Source: Lactonifactor longoviformis DSM 17459
GTDB taxonomy: Bacteria; Bacillota; Clostridia; Lachnospirales; Lachnospiraceae
Assembly: GCF_900129135.1 (NCBI RefSeq)
Contig: NZ_FQVI01000002.1
Location: 186,001-250,000, forward strand
Reading direction: 5' to 3'
DNA length: 64,000 nucleotides
The notes under the pieces are model-generated. The model saw only the letters and a program-made list of their open reading frames with translations. It made no database searches and had not been told where the DNA came from. This document shows, piece by piece, positions 17,688 to 25,454 of the stretch (position 1 is the stretch's first letter; each line of letters begins with the position of its first letter). A program made the translations under genes and the position numbers.

Positions 17688-19820
17688 TTATTCTCCTTTT
17701 ACTCTTGTTATCTCAAATCTGTCTGCTAGAATCGCACCGTAATCCACCACAAATCCGGCGCCCCCGCAGGTATAAGCACTATCCCGCCCGGACACTGCCT
17801 CCTTCCCGTCTACATACAGGGTAAGGGTATCGTTATTCACGGTGAACTTCATATTATAGATGTGATCCACGCCTGATTCAAAGTCAAAGCTTTCACTGGC
17901 AACGGGAGTCCTCTCCCCGTCTTTCTGCCGATAGATTACGGCCTGTCCGTTGGTAAGCACCGCACCGTAATATCTTCTGTGGCCTTTTGCTCTTGCCACA
18001 AGACCTGCGGCATCCTGCTGGCCCAGAGTCAGTGCAGAGCTCACAGAATAATTATCCCAGTCCAGGGTACCCGTGGTGACCACTCCGTTATGACCGCTGT
18101 GAGAGATAGAAAAGGTGGTTGTGTAATCCGGGCAATAGCAGTCCGCAGAGGATACAAAGGTAGCCAGCCAGGAAGTCTTGGTTGTCCACGGCGTCAGGGA
18201 CGGCGTCATTTCCATAGAACGCCCCATACAATAGCGTACGGGAACATTGGACCAGTCCAGAGTTTTCAGGATAATGCTTCCGCTCACACACTCCTGACTG
18301 GTCAGGGTAATGCCCAGACGGTAGATGGCATGTCCCTCTGTATCCGGCACTTCCCAGGTCAGAAGATTCTCTCCCTTTTCCAGTGCAAACCCGTCGCTCT
18401 TAAGCACCTCCAGTTCATCTTCTTCATTAAAATATTCTATAAAAAACCGGAAGTCAGGATTCTGTGCATCCTCTGCCTTTACAGAGGCCGAAACAGTCTG
18501 ACCGCTGTACAGTGTGGGGGAACATAATACATCAAAATAGCTGGTGCCGTCCTTCCCCTTTGGTTTCAAATCCACAAAAGTATCCACGCAGGCAGAGGCG
18601 TGCACCCCTGCACCCAGTCTCTCGTAAGAGAGTCTGCATCCGTATTCTCCGTCAGACTCAAAGGTGTTCTCGATTCTGGTGAGCACCTGTTCTTCCGTTT
18701 CCTTGTCATAAGGGATAATGCCCTGCACGGAACCCGGATATTCGAATGCCATTCTTTCCCTCGGCAGACGAATCTCTTCTCCGTTCAGTGCAGCCGCTGC
18801 CTTTACAATCTTACGTGTTTCTAAAACAGCATCGGAGATGCAGGAACCGCCGTCACTGGTTACGATATACATCCGATCTGCGACTGCCTTTCTCAGATCG
18901 TTACCTTTCTGAAATCCCTTAAGTCCCAGACGGATCCCGTTCAGACAGCCTACATTTCCGGAATTGCAGTCCGTATCCCATCCGGAGCTGCAGGCAATCA
19001 TGCAGGATTTGTGGAAGTCATCACCCCCCATAAGCAGTGCCATTAAGACAACCAGATGATTGGTAATCATGGGACAATTCCCCGGATATTTTTCGTATCC
19101 GTGGTTTTCTGCGATCCACCGGCGCACCTGATGCCAGTCATCTGTCCCGGCGCACTGGGCGCGCAGTTCCTGTACCAGCTCTTTGAACTCCCGGTTGTCC
19201 ACATACTCCATTGCGCCGTCCAGCAGCGCATCTATGTTCTTCTCCTCAAACGCCATGGACTCCATCACTGCCAGATAAACTGCTGCGTCAATGGCAACTC
19301 CCCCGTGGCTTACACTGGCTGCGGCCTTAGCCATTCTTGCCGTGCGCTCCGGATTTCCGGGATTGGCCAGAGCCCAGGTGTCAATAAAAATCTCTGAGCC
19401 GATCTGTTCGGCCATACTTCTCCCGTTTAGTTCCACTGAACCGCTTTTAGGAGCTTTTATTCCGTTTTTCAGCCGGAGATATGCGGTATGCTCCGTACTC
19501 CTGGCAAGCCCTCCCCACCAGAGAATGGTTTGGTTCTCTATAATATAATTCAGCCAGGTATCCCCGATGGCTTCCGCCGTAAGCTCAGGATCATAGCCGT
19601 TATCTTCCAGACTTCTGAAGAACGCAAAGGTTCCTGAGATATCATCATCCGGAACAATCAGGGGAGCTCCTGTTTTATGATTCTTATAATAGTAGATCTC
19701 CCCAAAGTGCTTCTGGATCTTTTCATAAGTCCATCCCTCCACGGGACGTCCCAGATAGACTCCGATCATCTTCCCCAAAACACCTGCGTAGATGTCCTCT
19801 TTGATTCTATTTATTTCCAT
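17688..19820 (-). CDS. ADP-ribosylglycohydrolase-fold protein with C-terminal beta domain (copy 1)
   Basis: 710 residues with the same layout as its downstream paralogue: ARH domain with DDDISGT near residue 58 and WDTDCNSGNVGCLNG near 287, then a long beta-rich C-terminal region containing HRRYYGAVL and GGAGFVVDYG. Both metal clusters are intact. Opening motifs (GVLGKxIGVYLGRPVEGWxYEKIQ) are nearly identical in the pair, so they arose by tandem duplication and then diverged. The downstream gene starts two bases after this stop, and its ribosome site lies in the last codons here. It is the first enzyme gene after the ABC importer, suggesting it acts on the imported molecule. Confidence 0.83.
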   Translation of the reverse strand: MEINRIKEDIYAGVLGKMIGVYLGRPVEGWTYEKIQKHFGEIYYYKNHKTGAPLIVPDDDISGTFAFFRSLEDNGYDPELTAEAIGDTWLNYIIENQTILWWGGLARSTEHTAYLRLKNGIKAPKSGSVELNGRSMAEQIGSEIFIDTWALANPGNPERTARMAKAAASVSHGGVAIDAAVYLAVMESMAFEEKNIDALLDGAMEYVDNREFKELVQELRAQCAGTDDWHQVRRWIAENHGYEKYPGNCPMITNHLVVLMALLMGGDDFHKSCMIACSSGWDTDCNSGNVGCLNGIRLGLKGFQKGNDLRKAVADRMYIVTSDGGSCISDAVLETRKIVKAAAALNGEEIRLPRERMAFEYPGSVQGIIPYDKETEEQVLTRIENTFESDGEYGCRLSYERLGAGVHASACVDTFVDLKPKGKDGTSYFDVLCSPTLYSGQTVSASVKAEDAQNPDFRFFIEYFNEEDELEVLKSDGFALEKGENLLTWEVPDTEGHAIYRLGITLTSQECVSGSIILKTLDWSNVPVRYCMGRSMEMTPSLTPWTTKTSWLATFVSSADCYCPDYTTTFSISHSGHNGVVTTGTLDWDNYSVSSALTLGQQDAAGLVARAKGHRRYYGAVLTNGQAVIYRQKDGERTPVASESFDFESGVDHIYNMKFTVNNDTLTLYVDGKEAVSGRDSAYTCGGAGFVVDYGAILADRFEITRVKGE

Positions 19821-19851
19821 ATAGTCTTTCCTCCCAATAAAGTAAGTATCA

Positions 19852-20694
19852 TTATCCTTTTACCGCTCCGCTTACCATACCGTCTACAAAGTACTTCTGT
19901 GCACACAAGAAGAAGATAACGATAGGTGCGATTAAGATTACCGCCGACGCCATTAAAATGGACATATTAGAACCATAGCTTCCGTTCATTGCCAGGAATC
20001 CCAGAGTAGCTGTAAAGTTCTTCTCTCCCTGCAGGAAGGTAGAAGAGATCAGATACTCGTTCCAGGACTGCAGCCCTACCAATACCCCTACTGTGATCAG
20101 TCCGGGGGATACCACAGGCCGCATTACATGCCAGATTACCTGGGCGGTATTCGCCCCGTCGATTCTGGCCGCCTCCTCCAGATCCCTTGGAACATTCAGA
20201 AAGAAGGTCCTCATCAGAAATACGGACAGCGGCATATAAACTGCTGCAAGTATCATACTGGTTGCCGGAATGTTTCCTATTAAATTAAATCTTGCATACA
20301 CATAGTACAGCGGAAACAGGAACAGCTGGATGGGCACTGTCATAGCCATCATAAAATACATGAGAATTCCGCCGCTTCCTTTAATTCTCTTGCCTGACAG
20401 TACATAACCTGCCAGTGTAGAGCACACTAAGATGATTAAAATAGTACATCCGGACAGCTTGACACTATTGATAAAACCTTTGGCAAATTTTCCGGTTTCC
20501 CACGCCTGTATATAGTTCTCCAGGTGGATGACCTGGGACAGGGCAAGGGGATTCCTTACAATATCTGCATTCTCTTTAAAGCTGTTGATCACTACCAGAG
20601 CGATAGGGAACAGACAGATAAAAACGAGAATCAGCAGGACTGCGTGTATGATAAAATTAGATGCAACTCGTTTCTTTTTAGATGTAACAGCCAT
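19852..20694 (-). CDS. Sugar-type ABC transporter permease (MalG-like)
   Basis: 280 residues, six predicted membrane helices. The cytoplasmic coupling motif EAARIDGANTAQVIWHVMRPVVSPG matches the EAA loop of CUT1 carbohydrate permeases. It pairs with the permease gene just upstream and with the lipoprotein at 21759-23207. No ATPase gene lies in the operon, as is common in Bacillota, where a shared MsmK-type ATPase serves several CUT1 importers. CUT1 family members carry oligosaccharides, glycerol phosphates and some nucleosides or glycosides. Confidence 0.92.
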   Translation of the reverse strand: MAVTSKKKRVASNFIIHAVLLILVFICLFPIALVVINSFKENADIVRNPLALSQVIHLENYIQAWETGKFAKGFINSVKLSGCTILIILVCSTLAGYVLSGKRIKGSGGILMYFMMAMTVPIQLFLFPLYYVYARFNLIGNIPATSMILAAVYMPLSVFLMRTFFLNVPRDLEEAARIDGANTAQVIWHVMRPVVSPGLITVGVLVGLQSWNEYLISSTFLQGEKNFTATLGFLAMNGSYGSNMSILMASAVILIAPIVIFFLCAQKYFVDGMVSGAVKG

Positions 20695-20704
20695 AATATC
20701 CCTC

Positions 20705-21574
20705 CTACTGCATTTCTTCCTTGCGGCTTAATCTGGCATAGATTCCTGATGCGATTAATCCGAAGAAGCTCATAAACAAACCTACCGCTGCTGCCTTTCC
20801 TACCTGCATAGAGCTGAAGGCATAGGAATATGCGTACGTACCCAACACTTCTGTGGAATGTGCCGGGCCTCCTCCGGTTAACAGCTTGACATAGTCAAAG
20901 GCCAGGAAGGAACCGATCACGATCATAACAAACATCAGGCTTACGGTTGCCTTAATATTCGGCATATAGATATACCGGAACAGCTGCCAGGCATTGCATC
21001 CGTCGATCCTGGCGGCTTCCACCTGATCCGTGGGGGTCTGGCGAAGTGCTGCCAGATATATGACCGTGAGATAACTCCAGTAATGCCAGATGTCTACACC
21101 GGCGCAGGCGTAGATGGCTGATTTCATACTGGCCAGAGGAGAACTGATATCAAATCCAAGCCCTTTAAAATAGGCAACCAGACCAACCACAGGGCTGAAG
21201 ATAATGTTCAGCCACAGCATTGCGTTCACCGCGGGCGCCAGCACATAGGGAATCAGAAATGCTACCTGATAAATACTTCTGGTTTTCTTGCGGCTCAGCA
21301 GCAGCATTGCAGCCAGCATACCGATACAGACAGGTATTGTAACAAACATTACGGTCCATATAACGTTATTTCGGATGGATATGAAAAAGATTTTATCGTG
21401 AAATAACTCTTTAAAATTTTCAAATCCTATAAAATTGATATTAGGGGAGATGCCGTTCCAATCCGTAAAGGAAGAAATAATGGTTAAAATACCCGGCACC
21501 AGGATAATGGAAACACTGATCAACAGCGCAGGCGCTATTAATAAGTAATTCCAGTTAAACTTTTTTCTGCTCAT
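20705..21574 (-). CDS. Sugar-type ABC transporter permease (MalF-like)
   Basis: 289 residues with six predicted membrane helices. The EAA loop is VEAARIDGCNAWQLFRYIYMPN near residues 188-209. The N-terminal half has the KKFNWNYLLIAPALL start and FTDWNGI segment of MalF-like proteins. It is translated 10 bases before the second permease and 184 bases after the binding-protein gene; two stem-loops in that gap (21640-21687, 21708-21735) probably reduce its expression relative to the binding protein. Confidence 0.92.
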   Translation of the reverse strand: MSRKKFNWNYLLIAPALLISVSIILVPGILTIISSFTDWNGISPNINFIGFENFKELFHDKIFFISIRNNVIWTVMFVTIPVCIGMLAAMLLLSRKKTRSIYQVAFLIPYVLAPAVNAMLWLNIIFSPVVGLVAYFKGLGFDISSPLASMKSAIYACAGVDIWHYWSYLTVIYLAALRQTPTDQVEAARIDGCNAWQLFRYIYMPNIKATVSLMFVMIVIGSFLAFDYVKLLTGGGPAHSTEVLGTYAYSYAFSSMQVGKAAAVGLFMSFFGLIASGIYARLSRKEEMQ

Positions 21575-21639
21575 GACTCAGCCTCCTTGTTTTCTCTTGC
21601 TCCTTCTGAAAGTTATGTACTGCCCTTCCTGTTCTCTCC

Positions 21640-21687
21640 AGGACAACGCTCACCGGACACCCTGGGCTGTCCGCCGGGCGCTGTCCT
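21640..21687 (-). other. Long intercistronic stem-loop, lower
   Basis: An imperfect 20-bp stem (arms AGGACAGCGCCCGGCGGACA and its partner, several G-U or mismatched pairs) around an 8-base loop. It lies between the binding-protein gene and the first permease gene and probably stabilises the upstream mRNA or partly terminates transcription. Confidence 0.55.
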
Positions 21688-21707
21688 GGAAACGTTTAGA
21701 AACATCG

Positions 21708-21735
21708 GGCCGGTATGTTCACAAACATACCGGCC
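21708..21735 (-). other. Intercistronic stem-loop, upper
   Basis: Perfect 12-bp arms (GGCCGGTATGTT and complement) with a 4-base loop, about 25 bases after the binding-protein stop. No long T run follows, so it is more likely an mRNA-stabilising or attenuating hairpin than a full terminator. Confidence 0.6.
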
Positions 21736-21758
21736 TCGGTTATCGTTTCCTGATGGAA

Positions 21759-23207
21759 TTACTGAATGCCTGCTGGTTTCGGAATTGGGGGAACCAGGCC
21801 TTTTTCGAATTCGGCTGCAAACTCTTTATCCATGTTGTCAAGATAATCCGTTACTGATATTGTGTCATACCATACGTCTTCGATATTGACAATTGCCTGC
21901 TGAGTTGCTGCTGGGAAGAACACGTTGTCGTAGAAACCAAAGTTTCCTGCATTTACGGCACCGGAAATATTCTGTACTACGTCAACGAAAGATTTGGAAA
22001 GGTATCCCATGTTGCTGGTATCCACAGTTGTTAAATCTTTCAGAGGAGTTCCCCAGTATCCTGGCCATGCTTCTGTCATTTCCTGCATGAATTCCGGCTG
22101 CATCATCATATCAATAATTTTAGCAGCTTCATCTTTATGTTCCTGGCTCACATTTGCATTGATTGACAGCGTACATGCGGCACCTAAGGTATATGTCTCG
22201 TCAGGAACCTGCTCTGTGGCCGGGAATGGAATGAATGCGATATTTTCTTCTTTGTCATCTGTAAAGAAAGAGGCTGCCCACTGGAATGCGATAGATGGCC
22301 CAATGAAGAACGGAGATTTTTCGTCAGCTAATAACTGTAAGGATTCGCTGAAGTTTAAGTTTACATAATCTTCTCCTGCCAGATAGCCTTTGTCCCACCA
22401 TTCTTTTGATTTTTCAATAGCGGCCTGCACATTAGGATTGTTCCACTTTTCCTCTCCTGTTAAGCATTTGTAAACAGTATCTGGTCCCGCAATGTGTGTC
22501 AGGAACAGAGAACCGTAGTTTTCGTTAACAGGCTTCCAGCCTTTGTTTCCAGTTACAGATGCGTACAGCCCCTTTTCCAGAGCCTGATCCATAACGCTTT
22601 CCAGCTCTTCGATGGTGGTAGGTACTTCCCATCCGTTATCTTCCAATACTTTCTTATTATAGAATACACCCATAGTGCTGACACCGTTTACCAGGCTGTA
22701 CAGCTTGCCGTCCACCGTACCTGATTCATAGTATGGCTGAAGGATTCTGTCTTTCCATCCGTATTCCTCTGCGTAAGCGTCCATAGCTTCCAGTTTGCCG
22801 GCTTCTACCAAAGGCATGACAAAGGACGGGCCTGAGCCGTATACAATATCCGGCCCCTGATTTGCTGCAAGGGCTGTGGACATATCTGTGTCTACAGAAG
22901 GCCTGAACTCAATCACCAGCTGGTATTTGTCCTGAGAAGCATTGTACTTATCAGCCAGAATCTTCTGCATTGCCTCCTGTGCATAGGGCTCTGCGCCCCA
23001 GAACCATAAGTTAATTTCTTCTCTGTCTTTCATATTCGGGTCAGATTTTGTTACGGTACCGTCTTCTGCGTCAGCGGACTCTTCTCCTTTTGCATCGTCC
23101 TCTGTCTTTTTGTCATCGTCAGATGAACCTGTGGATACGGAGCATCCGGTGAGCATGCTGCCAATCATTGCCAGTGACAGTAACATAGCAATCATTTTTC
23201 TCTTCAT
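21759..23207 (-). CDS. ABC transporter substrate-binding lipoprotein
   Basis: 482 residues from the ATG at 23207 (AAGGAGGAAGAAGT precedes it). A lipoprotein signal peptide ends in the lipobox LTGC near residue 21, followed by a serine, aspartate and lysine-rich linker to residue 55. The mature part is a type-1 extracellular solute-binding domain (INLWFWG.., ANQGPDIVYGSG). It captures the operon's substrate outside the membrane. The first gene of the operon, it sits right behind a strong promoter with operator-like repeats. The specific ligand cannot be read off; nucleoside or ribosyl compounds are inferred from the downstream enzymes. Confidence 0.92.
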   Translation of the reverse strand: MKRKMIAMLLSLAMIGSMLTGCSVSTGSSDDDKKTEDDAKGEESADAEDGTVTKSDPNMKDREEINLWFWGAEPYAQEAMQKILADKYNASQDKYQLVIEFRPSVDTDMSTALAANQGPDIVYGSGPSFVMPLVEAGKLEAMDAYAEEYGWKDRILQPYYESGTVDGKLYSLVNGVSTMGVFYNKKVLEDNGWEVPTTIEELESVMDQALEKGLYASVTGNKGWKPVNENYGSLFLTHIAGPDTVYKCLTGEEKWNNPNVQAAIEKSKEWWDKGYLAGEDYVNLNFSESLQLLADEKSPFFIGPSIAFQWAASFFTDDKEENIAFIPFPATEQVPDETYTLGAACTLSINANVSQEHKDEAAKIIDMMMQPEFMQEMTEAWPGYWGTPLKDLTTVDTSNMGYLSKSFVDVVQNISGAVNAGNFGFYDNVFFPAATQQAIVNIEDVWYDTISVTDYLDNMDKEFAAEFEKGLVPPIPKPAGIQ

Positions 23208-23265
23208 TACTTCTTCCTCCTTTTTTCGTTCCCGCGGGGAACATAAACTTTGGTAAATGTTTGGT

Positions 23266-23322
23266 AAAAAAGTGATAAATTTAACTATATTTTCATTATA
23301 GCAGTTTATCACTTTTTGTCAA
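23266..23322 (-). promoter_or_regulatory. Main promoter of the ribosyl/nucleoside operon with flanking operators
   Basis: On the minus strand TTGACA (23317-23322), 16 bp, TATAAT (23295-23300): a near-consensus sigma-A promoter about 90 bp before the binding-protein gene. An inverted pair, AAAAAGTGATAAA at 23267-23279 and its complement at 23305-23317, brackets the -10 box, with one arm in the spacer. Binding there by a dimeric repressor, probably the LacI protein encoded upstream, would block transcription. Confidence 0.7.
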
Positions 23323-23443
23323 TATGGAATCTTATTTTCCTTTATTTTCGTAATTATTTCACAAATTTTAAGGGTAATAATGGGTAATTATTAATTTATA
23401 ATGAGGTATATCCATATCTTTTGGGTAAACCGTCCCAGCTGCA

Positions 23444-23510
23444 TTGATAAACTATTGATAAAATAATTATTTTTACCATAATATTTATCATTTTTCCGAC
23501 ATTTTATCAA
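23444..23510. repeat. Cluster of TTGATAAA / TTTATCA half-sites
   Basis: TTGATAAA occurs at 23444-23451 and 23455-23462, and the opposite orientation at 23484-23490 and 23502-23510. They share the core of the promoter operator arms and of the palindrome at 24810-24837, so they may be auxiliary operators. 23323-23443 shows nothing beyond AT-rich sequence. Confidence 0.4.
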
Positions 23511-23536
23511 ATCATATATTCAGCGCCAAACTGCCC

Positions 23537-23551
23537 GGGCAAACGTTGCCC
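23537..23551. promoter_or_regulatory. LacI-type 15-bp palindrome
   Basis: GGGCAAACGTTGCCC is a palindrome with a central CG, the shape typical of LacI-family operators. It lies between the LacI gene and the operon it probably controls, about 215 bp upstream of the -35 box. Confidence 0.4.
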
Positions 23552-23604
23552 CACCGGCAAACTTTCACATGTGCTTAAAGCCATACTCCAGAGTCTAACA
23601 ATAT

Positions 23605-23680
23605 AAAAAAGCCATGAAAAATACCATAAGGAGAGGCTTCACAAATACTCTTCAGCCTTTCCTTATAGTATCCCTCATGG
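23605..23680 (-). terminator. Terminator of the LacI-family gene
   Basis: A long stem-loop (CCATGA...TCATGG outer pairs, GGATACTATAAGGA/TCCTTATGGTATT inner pairs) followed on the minus strand by T6 (23605-23610). It begins 19 bases after the regulator's stop codon. Confidence 0.7.
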
Positions 23681-23698
23681 TCCCTTTCTATTCTTCTG

Positions 23699-24718
23699 TC
23701 ACAAAAGATTCTTAACAGACTTTCTTTCAATCAGCGACGGAGCAAAATACGTATCTCTGGCCGGCTCCTGTTCCTCGCCGGAAATTCTTTTGATCATTAG
23801 CTCACAAGCCCGTTTCCCCATTAGCTCTGCCGGCTGCTGAATGGTAGTAAGAGGCGGATTCAGCAAATCACAATAGGGGATATCGTCAAATCCTACCACT
23901 GAAAGATCCTCCCCGATCTTAAGCCCGTGCTCTGCCGCATACTGGTAAACACCGAGAGCCATCAGGTCGTTGCAGGCAAAAATCGCCGTCACATCCCGTT
24001 CCTCAAAATATTCCGCCGCACGATACCCGGAGCGGGAGGAAAAATCCCCGTAGTAAATATTCTCCCTGGCAATGGAGATTCCGTAGTACACCAGTGCTTC
24101 CTTGTATCCTTCCAGCCGCTTTCTGCAGTTATAGACCTCTCTTGGCCCTGAGACAATCCCAATATCTCTGTGGCCTGACAAAATCAAGTGCTCAGTTGCC
24201 AGATATGCCCCCTGCTTATTGTCCCCTGTTATGAAATCGCAGAACACACGGTCCACGGCACGATCCAGAAGCAGAAGCCTGATTTTAGTGCGCTCAAAGA
24301 ACTTGCCCATTTTCATATTATTGTCATTGAGATTCATATCTATGGGAGGCATTGCTATAATCCCTTCCACCCGCAGATCAGCCAGCATTTCCAGATACCC
24401 CAGGCAGCGCTCCATAGAATTCTCTATATTGCACAGGATAACCTTATACCCGTTCACTGCAGCATGATTCTCAATCCCCTTGACACACTGGTTAAAGAAT
24501 GGATTGCTGCAGTTGGGATGAATCACCCCTAAAAGCTTCGTTGCCGGCTCATTGGCAGCCTCCTTGGCTGTGTGCCTGTATCCCAACTCCTCCGCTGCCT
24601 TTATAATTCTCTCTTTTGTCTCCTGCGTTATTCTTGAGGGCCTGTTGTTCAAAACCAGAGATACACTGGTCACAGATACCCCTGCCTTATTCGCAACATC
24701 CTTTACTGTTACTTTCAT
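23699..24718 (-). CDS. LacI-family transcriptional regulator
   Basis: 339 residues from the ATG at 24718 (GGGAG seven bases before); a TTG five codons upstream is less likely. Residues 3-27 form the LacI helix-turn-helix (VTVKDVANKAGVSVTSVSLVLNNRP), followed by a hinge and a periplasmic-binding-protein-like effector domain (LLGVIHPNCSNPFF, FACNDLMALGVYQ, VVGFDDIPYCDLLNPPLTTI). Such regulators usually repress and release on binding a sugar or nucleoside; PurR and CytR are members. It is encoded just upstream of the 12-gene operon in the same direction, with its own promoter that overlaps an operator-like palindrome, suggesting autoregulation. Confidence 0.93.
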   Translation of the reverse strand: MKVTVKDVANKAGVSVTSVSLVLNNRPSRITQETKERIIKAAEELGYRHTAKEAANEPATKLLGVIHPNCSNPFFNQCVKGIENHAAVNGYKVILCNIENSMERCLGYLEMLADLRVEGIIAMPPIDMNLNDNNMKMGKFFERTKIRLLLLDRAVDRVFCDFITGDNKQGAYLATEHLILSGHRDIGIVSGPREVYNCRKRLEGYKEALVYYGISIARENIYYGDFSSRSGYRAAEYFEERDVTAIFACNDLMALGVYQYAAEHGLKIGEDLSVVGFDDIPYCDLLNPPLTTIQQPAELMGKRACELMIKRISGEEQEPARDTYFAPSLIERKSVKNLL

Positions 24719-24797
24719 AAACTTCTCCCACAATCTTGCTGTACCTATTCCCGATATGCATATACATGCCGGAAGTATTACAGAGTTCTTTAGAATT

Positions 24798-24837
24798 ATT
24801 ATAACGGTTTTGATAAAATAGTCAATATTTTTATCAA
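24798..24837 (-). promoter_or_regulatory. Promoter and operator palindrome of the LacI-family gene
   Basis: On the minus strand TTGACT (24820-24825), 16 bp, TATAAT (24798-24803). TTGATAAAATA (24810-24820) and TATTTTTATCAA (24826-24837) form an inverted repeat over the -35 box and spacer. The same TTGATAAA core recurs at 23444-23510, which points to autoregulation. Confidence 0.65.
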
Positions 24838-24918
24838 TATTTTTTTACCAGATTACCAACAGGCGGATGAAAATCAGTAGAAAGACCAGAATATGATAGT
24901 TTTGTGTATATGAAGTTA

Positions 24919-25335
24919 GGGGTAAAATAGTCGGCGAGCGGAGTGTCGCAGACGGACGGATATAGGAGGGAGCACCGGGGAGACAGGGCCAGGCCAGGGG
25001 CGGCTGGCTGGCTTGGGCGGGAGGGAGGCCTGGGATCCGCGGACGATTCCGCAGGAGTGAGTAGAGAGTCTTAGGCAAAACCGGGATTCACGCTGGAGAT
25101 TTTTTCGGCAGTCCAGGCCGAAAAAAGTGAGCATGGGCAGAGAATGCACATCAAGCATTCTTTGACCATATGAACGGTGCTCCGGCGGGGGGTCCGGTTT
25201 TGTCTTAGACTCTCTTCGCAACGAAGGTGTCCGCGGACCCAGGCCTCCCTCCCGCCCAAGCCAGCCGCCGCAGGATTTCTCTCACCGTCCCCCCGCCATC
25301 TGCACCCGCCGTCTTGAATACCCCTGAGCCGATGT
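24919..25335. repeat. GC-rich palindromic element, possible structured RNA or repeat
   Basis: A GC-rich island in an otherwise AT-rich 736-bp gap. Near-perfect inverted arms lie at 25006-25044 and 25229-25266 (one inserted A), continued inward by 22-bp arms at 25063-25084 and 25194-25215 (two mismatches) and outward by weaker similarity from about 24919 to 25335. The centre holds two local hairpins: TTTTTTCGGC/GCCGAAAAAA (25100-25126) and AGAATGC/GCATTCT (25141-25161). Short open frames on both strands mirror each other because of the palindrome and have no ribosome site, so I do not call genes. It could be a folded non-coding RNA, a palindromic mobile repeat, or two inverted copies of a repeat. 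Confidence 0.65.
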
Positions 25336-25393
25336 CCAAGTTGCACTGCCAATTTCCAATTATCACAATCCCCTCCCCGAAAAGGGAATTTGG

Positions 25394-25422
25394 TTGACTG
25401 TAACCATCAAACTCCTTATAAT
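25394..25422 (+). promoter_or_regulatory. Promoter for the HAD phosphatase gene
   Basis: TTGACT (25394-25399), 17 bp, TATAAT (25417-25422), about 32 bp before the GTG start, which is preceded by AAGGAGAT. Confidence 0.7.
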
Positions 25423-25454
25423 ACAAACATAGGCTAACATAAGGAGATAAAAAA

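Noticed and set aside
25045-25228. Invertible promoter between the inverted arms
   Set aside because: Arms look suited to inversion, but no promoter lies inside and no recombinase gene is near.
24845-25352. Open frames on both strands across the GC-rich palindrome
   Set aside because: They mirror each other because the DNA is palindromic, lack ribosome sites, and match no protein family; treated as a non-coding element.
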